Part shown: in pieces, positions 1-11,501 of the stretch
How the letters are laid out: each line of letters begins with the position of its first letter
How positions within the stretch are numbered: the first letter of the stretch is position 1
Source: Teratosphaeria epicoccoides
Taxonomy: Eukaryota; Ascomycota; Dothideomycetes; Mycosphaerellales; Teratosphaeriaceae
Direction of reading: 5' to 3'
DNA: 23,553 bases
NCBI GenBank assembly: GCA_021401465.1
Contig: JADDMT010000259.1
Coordinates: 1-23,553 of the forward strand
Made by a program: the position numbers and the translations under genes
Notes under the pieces: generated by a model
What the model was told of the DNA's origin: nothing
The model's input: only the letters and a program-made list of their open reading frames with translations
Databases searched by the model: none

Positions 1-119
1 CTGAAACCCTTGTGCCCTATAAGAAAGCGCATAACGTCTTCGACTTTCCGGTGCCTTAGAGGCACCGTCTTAACACTAGAGGTCGACTGTAGAGATTCTA
101 ATTCGATGTTCGTAATACT

Positions 120-155
120 CTACTTTGCAATAAATAGTAGTTAGTAGGCACTTAC
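120..155 (-). other. Probable second intron in gene A
   Basis: Minus-strand GTAAGT donor at 155, CCTACTAAC branch site and AAAG or TAG acceptor at 123 or 120. It lies just after the in-frame TAA at 159-161, which implies that this stop is a RIP lesion and not the true end. The following frame is open to base 1. Confidence 0.5.
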
Positions 156-363
156 TTCTTAGATCTTGTCCTTAAGCTCCATGCCTAACTGAAAGCTAAG
201 CAGTTCGTAGATCTTCTGCAGCCGGGGATTCTTGAATAACCGATCGATAGCGTTACTCGAAATGCCTTCGTGTAAGAGCTAGTATGCGAATGCTGTATCT
301 ACATCACTTTAGAAGAAGGCATGGCCCTATTTGTTAAGTTCCTTATCTGTCTGTTCGTTAGAC

Positions 364-409
364 CTAGTTAAGGTTATTACTAACTCGGTAGGATTACGGC
401 TTAACGTAC
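364..409 (-). other. Intron in gene A
   Basis: Minus-strand donor GTACGT at 409-404 and acceptor CTAG ending at 364, with CTTAAC just before the acceptor as a likely branch site. Two bases of the upstream exon plus one of the downstream exon complete a codon, so removing the 46 nt restores a single frame. Confidence 0.65.
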
Positions 410-1294
410 ACTTTGATTAGCCTGCCCGCTATGAGACTACCTACGCTAAAAGGTGTCCGCTTGTACGGTTGCTCGCGTCTAGCAGATAACAGCCTACTAG
501 CGCGCATATAGATTAAAGCCAAGCTATGCTCGCTCGTGACGCCATGTAGCCTACCTGCTTAGCTGCCATTCGTGTCTCTATATCGTCCATCTAGAGATGT
601 AGCGTCTCTTGTAAATGCTGCTAGGTCGTCGTAGAGACTAAGCGCGTCGATGTTACTACTATTATCGTCGATTGCCCTAGCTGTTACTACTATCTCCTTC
701 TCTTGCATGTAAGCCTCATTAAACACAGGCTTAACGACTATGACTAGTTCCTCGTTTGTAACATACTGCCTATCTACTCCTATAGCGTCGTCGACTAATG
801 TCCCCTCCTTGTAGGCGAGGACATCGTCTGCTAATTGAGTTTTAACTCTGTCGTTCGAGTCTAAGGAGATGTTCGAATCTGACGCGTATTTCTCGTCAGG
901 TCTAAGATCTATAGTGCTCTAATTAATGAAGTGCTAAAACTTCGCTACCATGTAGGTAGGAACATGCCAGGCATGACTACTATGACCTTTTAATGCCTTG
1001 CCGCAGCCTGTGCAGTATAGTATGCGCTATGAAGCCATTGTTAACATAGTGTGTTGCAAAGGCTATAGCGCTTATAGACGCGTTAATTACTATAAACACC
1101 TAGACCCTAGGCCCTTAGTCGTGTCGATACTTACTATAAAGGTACGCGTGCCGCGCGGGTAGCTGATTGCTACTTAGACGGTTCATCATGTCAGCTAGCT
1201 ATGCGTGTATAGGGTTAGTGTTTAGGTTAATAGAAGAATCGAGTGTTATTAGAGTGTAGTAGTAAAGGAGGGCCTAGAGTAGACAAAAATGGAT

Positions 1295-1319
1295 GTGCTA
1301 GTAGTATACTAGTAGTAGT
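1295..1319. repeat. TATAC-centred short palindrome, copy 1
   Basis: Core CTAGTAGTATACTAGTAG. It is one of about seven similar non-coding copies in this window and sits in a spacer. Confidence 0.5.
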
Positions 1320-1491
1320 TATTATTAGCTAACTCGTTCTGTTAATTGTAGGCAGTACGAGCGCGATTTTAGCCAGGAATCCTAAATTTCGAGTAGTTTC
1401 ATATATAAATCCAAAGTGTATAGTATTTATATGCACAAAGTCATACCCTGTATTACTAGCGGCTTAGATGTGTAGCGTAGACATAGTAGGA

Positions 1492-1515
1492 GTGCCGCTA
1501 GTATACTACTAGCAG
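1492..1515. repeat. TATAC-centred short palindrome, copy 2
   Basis: Core CCGCTAGTATACTACTAGC, essentially identical to the copies at 1594 and 12212 over about 18 bases. Confidence 0.55.
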
Positions 1516-1593
1516 TCATTGTCTGTCGATTGTAAGGGTTCAAAACGTGTAGTAGCGATCTATAGGTCGGACCTTGACGTAGTAGCAGTAGAC

Positions 1594-1616
1594 GTACCGC
1601 TAGTATACTACTAGCA
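1594..1616. repeat. TATAC-centred short palindrome, copy 3
   Basis: Core CCGCTAGTATACTACTAGC, about 100 bp from copy 2 and in the same orientation. Confidence 0.55.
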
Positions 1617-2255
1617 TTTAGTAGTTGTCAAGTACATACGAACAGACGAGATAATCGGTGTTATGCATATACTCTATTAGATGAGGCGCTTGTGTAGTCA
1701 CTATCTAAAACGATACTACTCGCGCATAACTACTAGCATTACTCTATTACAAGATTGCAGTCAAACCCTAATTAATCTGTCATCTCGCACTAGCCTGCGT
1801 AGCCCGCACGATCCTATGCCTCTCTACTCGCCCTAATCCTTGCGCATGATATTAATGAAGTCGTTACTAGTCTGCTAACGATTCATAGTCTATTCTCCGA
1901 ATTAGCTCTATAGCGTAACCTAGTAAAATCTTATTACCTCTGTGAATCGCGCTAACTGCATTAATCTAGTGCGACTAACCCTGCTATAGGCTTGCCTAGT
2001 CGACTACTGTTTGAAGGTGTTATCTAGTATCGTGATAGCGTTAGCAGGTACAAGAGTTACGCTACTCTTAATTTTGTTCACAGTCGATATAAGTAACTAA
2101 GGGTCGTCTTAGTAGCCTTTGACGATAGGATTAGTAGTCACAAAGTCCTCTACAATCATGGCCTTATCTTTCGACCTGTAATCTAGCCTGATAAACCTAG
2201 CTATCTTGTTAAATCTGCCTAGGATGTGACTATTCTCTACTACCTACTAGAGATA

Positions 2256-2305
2256 CTAGTCAAAGTTAGTACCTGTTAGGCAAGGAAACAGTTGAAGATA
2301 CTTAC
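2256..2305 (-). other. Intron in helicase gene B
   Basis: Minus-strand GTAAGT donor at 2305, GTACTAAC branch and CTAG acceptor at 2256 (50 nt). Removing it joins the upstream exon to the frame that carries the helicase C-terminal motifs. Confidence 0.7.
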
Positions 2306-4689
2306 TAGCTTTACTAACGCTACATTCATCGGCTTATACGCAACTACGACGTGTTTGCGCGGCTTACCGAACGTATTCGTCTAGCTCCTTATACCGCGCA
2401 GGATCTCTAGGAGCTGTTACATCGCTAGCATTTAATAGATCTCGTCTATGTAGTGCTACATACGACTCCGCTTCCCCCGCTTCAGGATCTGCTCTACGGC
2501 TTAGCTAGAGTACATAGTATCCTTCTACTCGTCCTTGTTATATGACATTTCGGCCATGAGTTCTACGTCAAGTCGGCACTACTTATGTAGACAAGGAAAC
2601 AAGCCTAGAACGCGCTAAACATGCACCTATGTAAAGAAGGATAGTAGCTTCTTCCCTTGCCTTAATCCTTGTCGAACACACTCGAGGTAATATGTTCGCA
2701 GACCTTAGTAGTTTGCCTAATTAGCGTTATCGTCGTCCTAATCTTTGACATCGCCATCGCGAACAGGGCCCTAGCTGTCCTCCTAGAGGTCCTTAGGGAT
2801 CGGCGTGCTAATGTCGAATGTGGCATAGGGTAGTATCTCTGTGCCTAGGTAACCCTTCTTGTTGACACTCTTCATAGGTTGCCAGATAAAGGAGTTACTA
2901 TATATGATCATAAATAAACGTAGCTAAGGCGCGACAACATTAAGATGTAGTTACTACGACTTCTTAAGGGCTCTAAGCTCTGCCTCTAGATCGTCCTTCT
3001 TAGCCTCGTTAAATGACCTGATTTTTTTCGCGACTAGATCTAACTAGTAGATAGCCTCTGTTTTGCTAAGCAGACTAGAATCCTCTACGAACTTCTTCGT
3101 CTTAGGTTTAAAGTCCTTCCTCTACTACTACGCCTTGCTAATAGCGAATCCCTTCTAGTCAGACTCCTTAGACATAGAAAGCAGCGATTAGCTCGTGTTG
3201 TCCTCCTTCTTGCCTATCTTGAAGAATCGGCTAAACGTATACTACATGATTAGCCGCAGATCCCTAACATGCCTATACAGAGTAGCGCTTAGGCCGACTA
3301 TACATGGTTTACTAGGCAGTCTGGCGATGTTTGGCTAGGTAGTTTCTACGCCTCTCGACTCGTAGAACTCATCGAATAGAACTAAGGACTAAATAGAGCG
3401 TAATAGTTTCACGGAAAATCTAGCTACCCTTTCCTTCTAATCCTATTAGCTAGCATTACGCCAAGCGATTAAACCGATGTACGACTTCTAGGTAATGACA
3501 GTCTATTCGGCAAGCTACGATTAGACTTTCTTATTAGTGCTTAACATGGTCAAGAGTTTGTGTACTGTTAGCTCGAAGTCGTCTTTGTCCTATAACGCTA
3601 GTTCTTCCTTAGACAGACAGGCTTCTAGTTAATCACGTTTTGGCTAGTCCTCGTCGCAAACAGCCTTAGCCTAACTGTTATAGACACTAAAATCCTCTAG
3701 TACCTGCTTGAATGTATCAGATTATGTGACTACAATTTTGATGAAGCCCTTCTTAAGGAACTTTTTGCGGTCGTTAATCTACTGCTTAATGACAGGCGTG
3801 ACGACGAGAGTAAGCCCTAGCCTGACGCGAGGCTTGCCTCCTACTAGCTAGGTAAGGTTGCCGTATAGGTTAGTGTCTAGGTCTACAAGTGCCTATAGCT
3901 TATTACCGTCTAATTCGTCCTATACCTCGTAGTCTATAACGTTAGGATAGTAGCACTATGCATGCTTCTAACTGTAGATAACATCTTAACCTACACAAGT
4001 CTTCCTAAACCCTATAGTAGCAGCAATAACGACTAGCGGCAAACCCCTCGCTAGACGTTCTAAGGCCTAGGCGGAGTTTAAGAACTGTAGTGCCTGTTAG
4101 GGAAAGTTCATCGACTAATCCTTGCTCTTTACACTTGACTTAGGATGCTACTCGTTAGGATCGAAGCGATTATATGCATAGGCCGCTTTCTACATGTTAT
4201 CCGACAAGTGAAGGTCTTCTGCGGTCTCGTCCTAGTCGCTACCAGGAATCCCTGCAGCGTGACTAAGCCACGGAGAACGCCTCTAATTACTGCTAATTGT
4301 AATGCTCGGGCTTTTAGGTATATCCTCTCGTTCGAGGTTATTCGTAGGATTCTATACGACTATGTCTAGATAGGCTGTCTGCTACTCGACTAACGTAATA
4401 GCGACATCGGCGCCCTCTAGTAACTCCTAAGGAGGGGTAGCATGCCGCTAAGTAGGGGTAGGCATGCAAGAGTATGATTCAGGCGGAGGCTCGGCAGTAG
4501 CGCTAGGATCTACTACCGCTATACTACTAGTAACCCCGCTAGTCTCACTATACTCCTCCTGTTAAAGACGTTACGCTATCTACGCGTCTGTTTCGGCGAT
4601 TATGTTAGATTCGAAGCTAACATGGCGTGATTAGTTCTTAACAGCTAGATTATATATGTCTAGCTTAAATTTGCGCGTAGTAGGCAGAG

Positions 4690-4755
4690 CGCCATAACCT
4701 GCGAAACGTTAGCATCTAATTACAGGTTAATCGTTACACGAACGCATGTCTGTAA
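4690..4755 (-). other. Probable intron in helicase gene B (limits approximate)
   Basis: The reading frame changes here on the minus strand. A TGCTAAC branch followed by CGCAG forms a good acceptor near 4697; the donor could not be fixed by phase. Confidence 0.4.
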
Positions 4756-5929
4756 CAGGGCATAATCGACTGCATAAGTCTGTTGTTACCCTCGTACTTA
4801 GCTGTGAAGACCGCGATTAGATGAGCGCTGCTATAATCAGGCATAGCCGCATGCAATTGCCTTAACGCGCTAATTAACATGACGTCTGATTCCCCCTTAC
4901 GCTGCTATGACAAATCTCTAGTTACTGTAAACTAGTAGTAAGAACAGTGTTTGTCAGTTGTCTATTATTCTGCGACTATGCGCGGTTCGAGACAGTTAGA
5001 GTTTGAATTCCGCATCAGGCTAATTTCAAGAGGTACCGCATTTAGAAGCAGCCTCGACTAGTCCTTAGTGTAGCCGACTATATACAGGTAGATGCTAACT
5101 TCAAGGAAAGATAGTTTCTAGACATACTCTATATCGCGCATTTCTACATCTTGATCTAACTGACTAGCATTAGCGCTAGCCTTCGAGAACGCGAACTCCT
5201 TAAACATCTTGTTTAGTGTCTATGCTAAAGCCTACAAGTCATGCGAAAAAGTACGCTTTAATCCTACTAATTTGGTCGATAGTATGACAGAGCGCGTATT
5301 AGCTGCCGCGCCTAGAGCGACAGAGCCCTCCTTAGTATAGTCTTTTTTCTTTTTTACTATGTCCTTAGCCACGCTAGCAATATACTACTACAATGCCGAC
5401 CGAAACTTGCTCTTGTCGACTTCTGCAGGCAGCTAATCGTAGTCGCTGTCGAGACTAGGGATGTACCACGCCTCTGACAAGCGATTATGTTTGCCCTTAA
5501 ACAACTTAGCGACCTTAGGATCTTCATCATTGCGTAGCCTATCTTCTAGTTTCTTCAGGTTCGCGGACAGAGGGTTTTAGTATCCAAACTAACGCGGGAT
5601 GTAGGGCTAGCCTTCCCTGTCCTTGTCGATTAATTCCTCTACCCTTAACACGTTTTGAATGATATTACTCGCGTCCTAAGTGTCTTGAGAGTCCCATCCA
5701 AAATACGACGGAGCGAAATTGCCTGCCTATACTATGAAATCCGTTTAGACTAGGCGGTGTTTAAGCTGCTCTTTCGTCTAGGTCTTAGGTCTCTGCTAGT
5801 TAGCTTATTAGCGCTTTTAAGAGACTATTAAAGCGACTATACGACTAATCACGGCCGAATCGTGAAGGTAGAACTAGTAGTGTCGATATTAGCATAGTAC
5901 TAGTATGCAATTGTCTGTCCTATAGTCAT

Positions 5930-6508
5930 GAACGTCGACCTGTTAGTTTATTTAGTAGGGTCGATAGTACGGATAGTGACTAAGCGGCTAGGAGGTACCT
6001 ACAAGCAACGAGTAGTGCCGCTAAACTGCCTCTCGATTACTAGTAGTATACTGATAGTAGTTACGCACGTGCAGGGATTCTCTGTAAGGTACTACTAATA
6101 AGCCTAATTAGTAGAAGCGCTAGGGAGCGACTTTAGTACTTACCCTATGTAGCTAGCCTAATTAACCGACAGCATGCTAGCAGCATGTAGTAGGCGTACC
6201 GCCGTTATTTCACAACTGCAGGTTAAGCAGACACATCCGGAAGTATGCGAGGCATACACGTAGAAGCGTAGCTTCGCCCTCGCGACAGCAGCGCTAGAGC
6301 TTGTTAGCAAGGATGTCGAAGCGATGTTAAAAGGATTAGATGGCGAAGGCGATTTTTTTATAGTAGTAATGTAGGTAACAGCATTATGAGGACTATATCA
6401 TCTAACGTTTGCTACTAGTTGTTACATGTGTAACACTATTATTAATTGATGATAATAGCAGTGAAAACAGAACAGGCGAAGTAAAGACAGCCATGGCTCC
6501 TAAGATAC
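5930..6508. other. Spacer upstream of helicase gene B
   Basis: About 580 bp with no followed coding frame. It should hold the promoter of gene B and the 3' end of gene C. One diverged TATAC palindrome lies at 6039-6061. A poly-T run lies near 6353-6360. Confidence 0.4.
6039..6061. repeat. TATAC-centred short palindrome, diverged copy 4
   Basis: ACTAGTAGTATACTGATAGT, matching the family on one arm with changes on the other. It lies just upstream of gene B. Confidence 0.4.
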
Positions 6509-7417
6509 CTATCTGTAGCACCTAACTAAAGCTAGGTAGCGATCGCCCTGTGCTTAGACGAAAAGGTCTTCTTTAGGGAGCTCTTCTGTTACTAAGTCCC
6601 TATTCGTGTGTAATCGCCCACGTATTACGAGGCGATTATAATCGACTAGGCAGGGATACTCCTAGAGGTACACTATAGTAACTCGGTCCTCATCCATAGC
6701 GGATACAGGATTCGCGGCCTTGTTGTCGCGATACTTAGCCTAGAACCTTAGCCCTGAATATCTCTTAGACACTAAATACAGCCTTGGCAAGTTACGAAAC
6801 TTGAATACTAATGCTCTTACGTAGGCGCTAGCTTGTCGAGTAATAATCATGAATAGCTCATGTTTGTGCATATCTACTACTACCCTCCTAACTCTTAAGA
6901 GCGGTGCATTAACGAGACAGGGATGCTAGAATGGAGCTGTCTGCGATAACCCTTCTTGAGGCCCGACATATGATGCATTCTTAGCTAGCAGAGGAGGCGA
7001 AACTCGATGTGCTTTAGGCCTGCGTCTTAGGCCGATTAATAGGATCCTTTGAAATGCTTGATTAGCCATAGCACTAGTTATTACTAACACATGCCTAGTT
7101 AGCTATAGCACGAACGTGTTCTTTGACACTACCGAGTCGTCATCTATAAGGAGAACCCTATAATAGCGACGAGGGCAGCTTGTAGTTTAGGCAAGGATAT
7201 AGCTTCTGCTAATCCTCTTGCCTTACGCGCATAGGCTCGAGTATCCTGTTCCTATATGCGTGTCTTAAGTGCTATAATCATTAGGACCCTAGCGTCTAGA
7301 TCATGCCTACTACAGATAGTGTCGTAGCGGACTAGAAGATAGACAAAGTAGCGTCGCATATACGACGGCTACGGCTATGGCGATAAGGTGCGAAAAGCGC
7401 GGAAGGGTCTGCCGCAT
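6509..7417 (-). pseudogene. Gene C: RIP-degraded gene of unknown function
   Basis: Two clear minus-strand coding stretches. The 3' part (about 7140 to 6509) is open for roughly 200 codons with only a few TAG or TAA stops and is rich in Arg, Leu and Val. The 5' part (about 7370 to 7150) runs in a different frame and contains a basic, Ala/Arg-rich helical-looking stretch. The join near 7090-7160 is either an intron, since a GCTAACTAG branch/acceptor string is present, or a small indel. The 7417 start is only one of the possible ATGs. I recognise no domain. It is divergent from gene D, with about 107 bp between the two starts. Confidence 0.45.
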
Positions 7418-7524
7418 CTTTTATCTGAAGTCAGCTAAGAGACTAACGAGTATAAACAACGCATGTTTCAAGTAATCCTGACATCTATAATTTAAACAGA
7501 CACGATATAGGCATAGCCTAAACG
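7418..7524. promoter_or_regulatory. Short divergent intergenic region between genes C and D
   Basis: Genes C (minus) and D (plus) start on either side, so this interval probably held a bidirectional promoter. No TATA box or known operator was identified. The call rests on position only. Confidence 0.3.
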
Positions 7525-8366
7525 ATGAGTGTGCGTGTTTCCTCGACAAGAACCTCTAAGACCTAGCGCGGCACGATTTACAAACCTAAGGCGCTGTAGT
7601 AGTAGAGTATAGGCATGATCGAAGCAGGCCTTATACTTCGACATGACAATTACCTACGCCTATACGCTGCGTTAGAAGAACGGATAGAGCAGCTTAGCCT
7701 ACTTGGCTGAGTTACGCGGTCGATAGCAGCAAAGGAGCGCATGTTCTAGGAAATGAGTGCCTTCTTTAGTAGTAGCAGGGAATTACAACTCGAATTCCTA
7801 GCGATAGTAGAGGCGTTATAGACACGAGTAGGGGAGGTTAGTTTTCGGCATCTACTATACAAGATATCGTCAAACTATTAGCAGCGGACAGTCTAGAAGT
7901 CGACAATTACCTAGGGTTAACACGAAAGTAGTACGGCTGTTATAGTTTAAACGCGGCTCGAAGGCCTTTAGAATAATACGTACAGGATATTCTCTCGCAT
8001 GTAGAACTACTCTTACTACTATATACGTAGGATCTACTACAGAGTAACTACCTCTAATGTAACACTACTTAGGCTTATATCTTATAGTCACCCTCTACTA
8101 GGTGCCAAATTGTGAGCGCGCAGGCTTGTTACTAGACCTTCTAGCGTAAGCACTCTTAAAGCAAGATGTCGGAACTCTGCGACAGAGACTATAGGCGTGC
8201 CTACTTCGACTACGCTTTTAGGCTCTATCTCGACAGGGACTACGTGTAGGCATCTACAGGCACGCGAGCACATGCGGGCGCTTTAACTGCCGCAGGTTAG
8301 AGTGTGTATATAGGGCTCGACTCGCCATTAGTAGAAATGAGGTCGGCGTGCCTACGTCGATATTAA
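7525..8366 (+). pseudogene. Gene D: RIP-degraded gene of unknown function
   Basis: Starts at ATG 7525 and reads about 105 codons to near 7830, with a helical, charged central stretch. It then continues in another frame from about 7845 to TAG 8298-8300 or TAA 8364-8366. The change near 7810-7845 may be a short intron or a frameshift; no good branch site was seen. The second part is Leu-rich (for example HVELLLLLYT) and ends with a Tyr/Arg/Asp-rich segment. Stops are mostly TAG with a few TAA, plus one TGA in the first part, largely as expected from mutated Gln and Trp codons. No family is recognised. An open minus-strand frame over 8088-8273 is a shadow of this gene. Confidence 0.45.
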
Positions 8367-8992
8367 CGCAGACAGTCGTTATACTAGTCCTATCGATTAA
8401 GAAGATAGTCTTGTGCGCGGATCTTACGCTAGTTAATGTCTAAGATGCTACGGCTAGGGATAGGTGTCAGCTAGCCTGAGGGATTGTCTACATTACTCTT
8501 AGAGACTACTAACAGTTGTATAGGGTGTAGGATCGTTAGATAGAGACTAGAGAATAGGGTAGGCTCTTGATAAGTGCACTGCTACTCGTGTCTAGTGTAT
8601 CGACCGAGGACTGTCGACTTGGCTTTTTAGTGTATAGATTGCGTAGAATGCTAGTGTACCTATCGATGTGTTTTACACATGACTAGTGCTTTTAGCGGGC
8701 GTTTCGTAGTAGTAGTAGTCTAGCTATGTTATACAGGCGGACGTGCTATATAGCGCGGATGTTTCGTAGTACCTATACTAGCTATAAATGAAGAATCAAT
8801 GCTAACTAAGGCTAGTTCTACTGGCGGTATTTTAATAGCATACTGCTAGCAAGCTAAAAGTACTGCCGCCGCAGTTTTAGGGGTAGCCGAATTTAGATGA
8901 CACTCGCGCGTTACAAGATACTATAAACATTGCGTCCTCTCTTTCTTCTGCATTAATAGACTCCACGTAGCTACATTAGACAGTAACTCGTA
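8367..8992. other. Spacer upstream of gene E
   Basis: No coding frame could be supported on either strand. It probably contains the promoter and first non-coding exon of gene E, because a good intron follows at 8993. Confidence 0.35.
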
Positions 8993-9043
8993 GTATGTGC
9001 ATATTTACATATAGTATATTATCCTTTACTAACATGCTACTAG
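8993..9043 (+). other. Probable 5' leader intron of gene E
   Basis: GTATGT donor, TTACTAAC branch and CTAG acceptor, 51 nt, lying 72 bp before the gene E start codon. It is either a 5' UTR intron or marks an upstream exon that I could not read. Confidence 0.55.
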
Positions 9044-9968
9044 ACCTACATGACTAAGAAGGATATACCGCGCTCTGTTCTCTGCTAATTCTTTAAGTCA
9101 CGTCTGTCTTTAATTATGCCTTCGAAGAAAGACAGACAACAGAGGTCACGTTCCGCATCATCTAGCGGCGGTTCGAATTACGATCTAGCGAATGATTTAG
9201 AAGACCTGCTAAGTAACGATAGCAATAGTGTAGACGACGGCAATGAGGAGATAGCTAACTAGGAGCATAAGGATTTTATAGTGCCTAAAGCCTATACGAA
9301 GGCAACTAATGTAAGAAGCTACCCGTATATAGCGGCCATGCTAACATGCATACAGACAACGACGTACTAGTCACGAAGAGACTAGACGCATAAGCGGTCA
9401 TCCTTACCGCTAAGGCGGAATCAGCCGTATAAGAGGCCTCGGTCATTGTCTCGCGACGCGCGACGAGATAGTAGCAAACCTAAGAGTAACAGGGTAAAGA
9501 CATAGCAGCTAAGCATCTGTCGAGGCTGTTACGACAGCTAACCTACTAATCACGGGAGCGACAGCAGCAGTCAAAACTACCGCAACAGCGAGTCTCGTAG
9601 CCGCTAGGGCGATAGTAGTAGTCAAAGTCAGTCCGGGAGCTAGTCGAGTAGCCGTCGAGGCTATAATAGCAGCTAGACTACAAACTCCGACTAAGGATAC
9701 GACTACTCTAGCAGCGAAGATATACGTAGTAGCCCTCCTGTATATAAAGACAAGTTAATCGAGCCTTTGCTCGTTAAAGTCCGAGAACTCTTGTAGATAG
9801 ACGCTTCATGAGGGCGGAAGGGCATTTCTGTGCTATACCCTACAGCTCCTACTTACTAGCTAAGTTGTAAGCGTATTGCAATGGACTAGTAGCTCGTAGC
9901 GCGTAATATGCTAGGGATGAAAGGTCGAGTTAGCTCGAGGCTAGACGACGTAGATTTAGATACTATAA

Positions 9969-10006
9969 GTACCTACGTAGGTCCTATAAGGAGGTGCTAA
10001 TGTTAG
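9969..10006 (+). other. Intron in gene E
   Basis: GTACCT donor, GTGCTAATG branch-like string and TTAG acceptor. At 38 nt it is short, but one base of exon 1 plus two of exon 2 complete a codon, and both flanking frames are clearly coding. Confidence 0.5.
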
Positions 10007-11452
10007 GGGCATAGATAAGGCAGAGGTTACGTTAGTGTTGTAACAACTACACGAATAGGGTCAGAGAAGCTATACTCGCATAGTCTGGCAAGGTAGACAA
10101 TGAGCAGGGTTTAAAGGACTAGGCCGCGGACATGTTAATAGAAAGCAGATTCGAATGTAAGAACGAAGAAGAGGTAAGGAGAGAAGGCTTAGATGTCGTC
10201 GAAAGCGCTAACATGTCATAGGACCGGAGGTTTCTAAGCCTGCTTGTAATCTTTTGTATAAAGAAGGCGTTCTTCTAGTCTAATTAGAAACTAGCATGGA
10301 ATCCTTTAGAGTTACGCGAGGTAAACGCTTTCATGTTAAACAGCATGTATGCTACTATCACATACCTACTAGCCTAGATCAGAAATGGCCCTTCGGAGTT
10401 TAAGACGAAGGCTAGCAAGACGAGATAGGTTCTAGTTAGCAGTGTCGATATCGATGATATCTTCGAGGGGAAGAAAAAGTATTAGGAAGAGCTCGATGCC
10501 GACAGACAAGAGGTCATTATGGCGACTATCACGGCATGTATATTAGGGGGGGAGGACAAAGGCAAGACAGTACTACTAGTGTAGGCGGCCCTAGCTATCA
10601 AGAAGGATCGCGGCATGACAGGCTTAGAGAGGGAATACGAGGACTTACAGAGGCGAAAGGCGCTACGCGAGAATAGTACGTAGGAGACATTGTCGAGAGG
10701 GCCTGTGCTAACTTCTACTAGGTCGTACGCAATTGTTAGGTTAGCGTAGTGTTAGCCTGACACGAGGATTAAGCCAGGCCTTAATGTCATTAATAGTAGG
10801 CGTTCGCAAGCATGTAGCAGATGTTTAAGCGGACACTAACAGAGGGAGCGAGGGCTACAACGGCAAAAGGGCAAATGTTAGTAACTATAGTAGTAAGGCA
10901 AGCAATTATGACAGTGACGACTAGCCGATGCAGGGACTAGAGAAGCCATTGACGCGGGACATACTACACGACAGTGTCGTGACAACGAGGTTAGTTTCTC
11001 GTCTGACATTATAGCCATGATTGCTAACATGTACTTGTCTAGTACGAAAGCTACTATAGTCAATAAGCCCTAACCTAGACACACGCAAGATAAAAGGTTA
11101 GTAGCCTTAGCGTGTCGTGAGGGCTAGCTATTACTAACGAGGCGGAAGTAGCGAGAGGCCTAAGCTACAGAGTAGGCGGTTAATCGTGACTAGTGTAGAC
11201 AAGCAGTATAGGCAAGGGGACTCATATATTAACTAAACTATACTAATAACAGATAAACACTAGCGTAGCTCTAGCGAGAGGCGAAACGCAAAGACTTACT
11301 AGAGCAGGTACACGGTAAGTACGATTATTGACTCTATGTAGCGGCGTAGTTAATGATAATAGCTATAGGACACGAAGCTTGACCGCGAAGAACAAAGACT
11401 AAGGCGATAGTAGGAGCTAAGATTTGCTAGAGGCAGAGGCAAAAAATGCCAG

Positions 11453-11501
11453 GTAAGTGTGCTAGTAGTATACTAGCGTTATGCTACTAACATACTACTA
11501 G
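11453..11501 (+). other. Intron in gene E containing a palindromic repeat
   Basis: GTAAGT donor, GCTACTAAC branch and CTAG acceptor, 49 nt. The TATAC palindrome family occupies most of it: 13-base arms at 11459-11471 and 11492-11504 are exact reverse complements, so the intron can fold on itself across the branch site. Confidence 0.6.

Larger units (their letters stand above)
1..1047 (-). pseudogene. Gene A: RIP-degraded spliced gene with N-terminal Cys/His metal-binding motif, function unknown, cut by left edge
   Basis: Read on the minus strand from ATG at 1047 (alternative in-frame ATG at 1038). Residues about 11-24 have the spacing C-x2-C-x6-H-x2-H, which suggests a small zinc-binding site; I recognise no other domain. 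A long acidic segment follows. The frame is held together by an intron at 364-409 whose phase joins both exons correctly. The in-frame TAA at 159-161 is probably a mutated CAA, because two codons later there is a GTAAGT donor and a TACTAAC branch site (intron about 120-155), and the next exon is open to the window edge. The visible protein is therefore at least about 330 residues and incomplete. All interruptions are TAG or TAA. It lies in the same orientation as helicase gene B, downstream of it. DNA-binding is possible but unproven. Confidence 0.6.
1048..1760. other. Spacer between genes B and A with three palindromic repeat copies
   Basis: No coding frame was followed here. It should contain the 3' end of gene B and the promoter of gene A. 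Three copies of the TATAC-centred palindrome lie at 1295-1319, 1492-1515 and 1594-1616. No convincing TATA box was seen for gene A. Confidence 0.5.
1761..5929 (-). pseudogene. Gene B: RIP-degraded SNF2-like superfamily 2 helicase/ATPase
   Basis: A long spliced minus-strand gene from ATG at 5929 to TGA at 1761-1763, well over 1,200 codons. The first 600 or so residues match nothing I recognise. The ATPase core follows: Walker A at 3998-4012 reads GFRKT, where GFGKT is expected; DEAH-like motif II at 3362-3373 reads DEFY for DEFH; motif III at 3278-3294 contains SAT. The C-terminal helicase domain is around 1965-2130, with a segment like the SNF2 motif V/VI region ending TRQAYSRVSRT. The Gly-to-Arg and His-to-Tyr changes are RIP-type, so the ATPase would be inactive even without the dozens of TAG/TAA stops. 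Such proteins remodel chromatin or translocate on DNA. An intact parent copy probably exists elsewhere. SNF2-like is favoured over other SF2 families on motif style, not on a search. Confidence 0.75.

Noticed and set aside
4145..4369. Open plus-strand frame of 74 codons
   Set aside because: It lies antisense within the helicase gene B coding frame, whose protein motifs continue through this stretch on the minus strand.
4514..4533. A further match to the TATAC palindrome family
   Set aside because: Only a partial match, and it lies inside a well-supported coding frame of the helicase gene, so it may be coincidence.
7350..7417. Hydrophobic, membrane-like peptide at the start of gene C in the frame of the 7417 ATG
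   Set aside because: A different frame over the same bases continues into a long coding stretch, so this hydrophobic run is probably a shadow.
10800..10850. Possible CxxC..H zinc knuckle in gene E (CSRCLSGH)
   Set aside because: The spacing does not fit CCHC, and the stretch ends in CACTAACAG, a branch plus acceptor, so it is more likely intron sequence.
10878..11063. Open minus-strand frame of 61 codons
   Set aside because: Antisense to gene E, with no promoter or family resemblance; RIP leaves such short open shadows.
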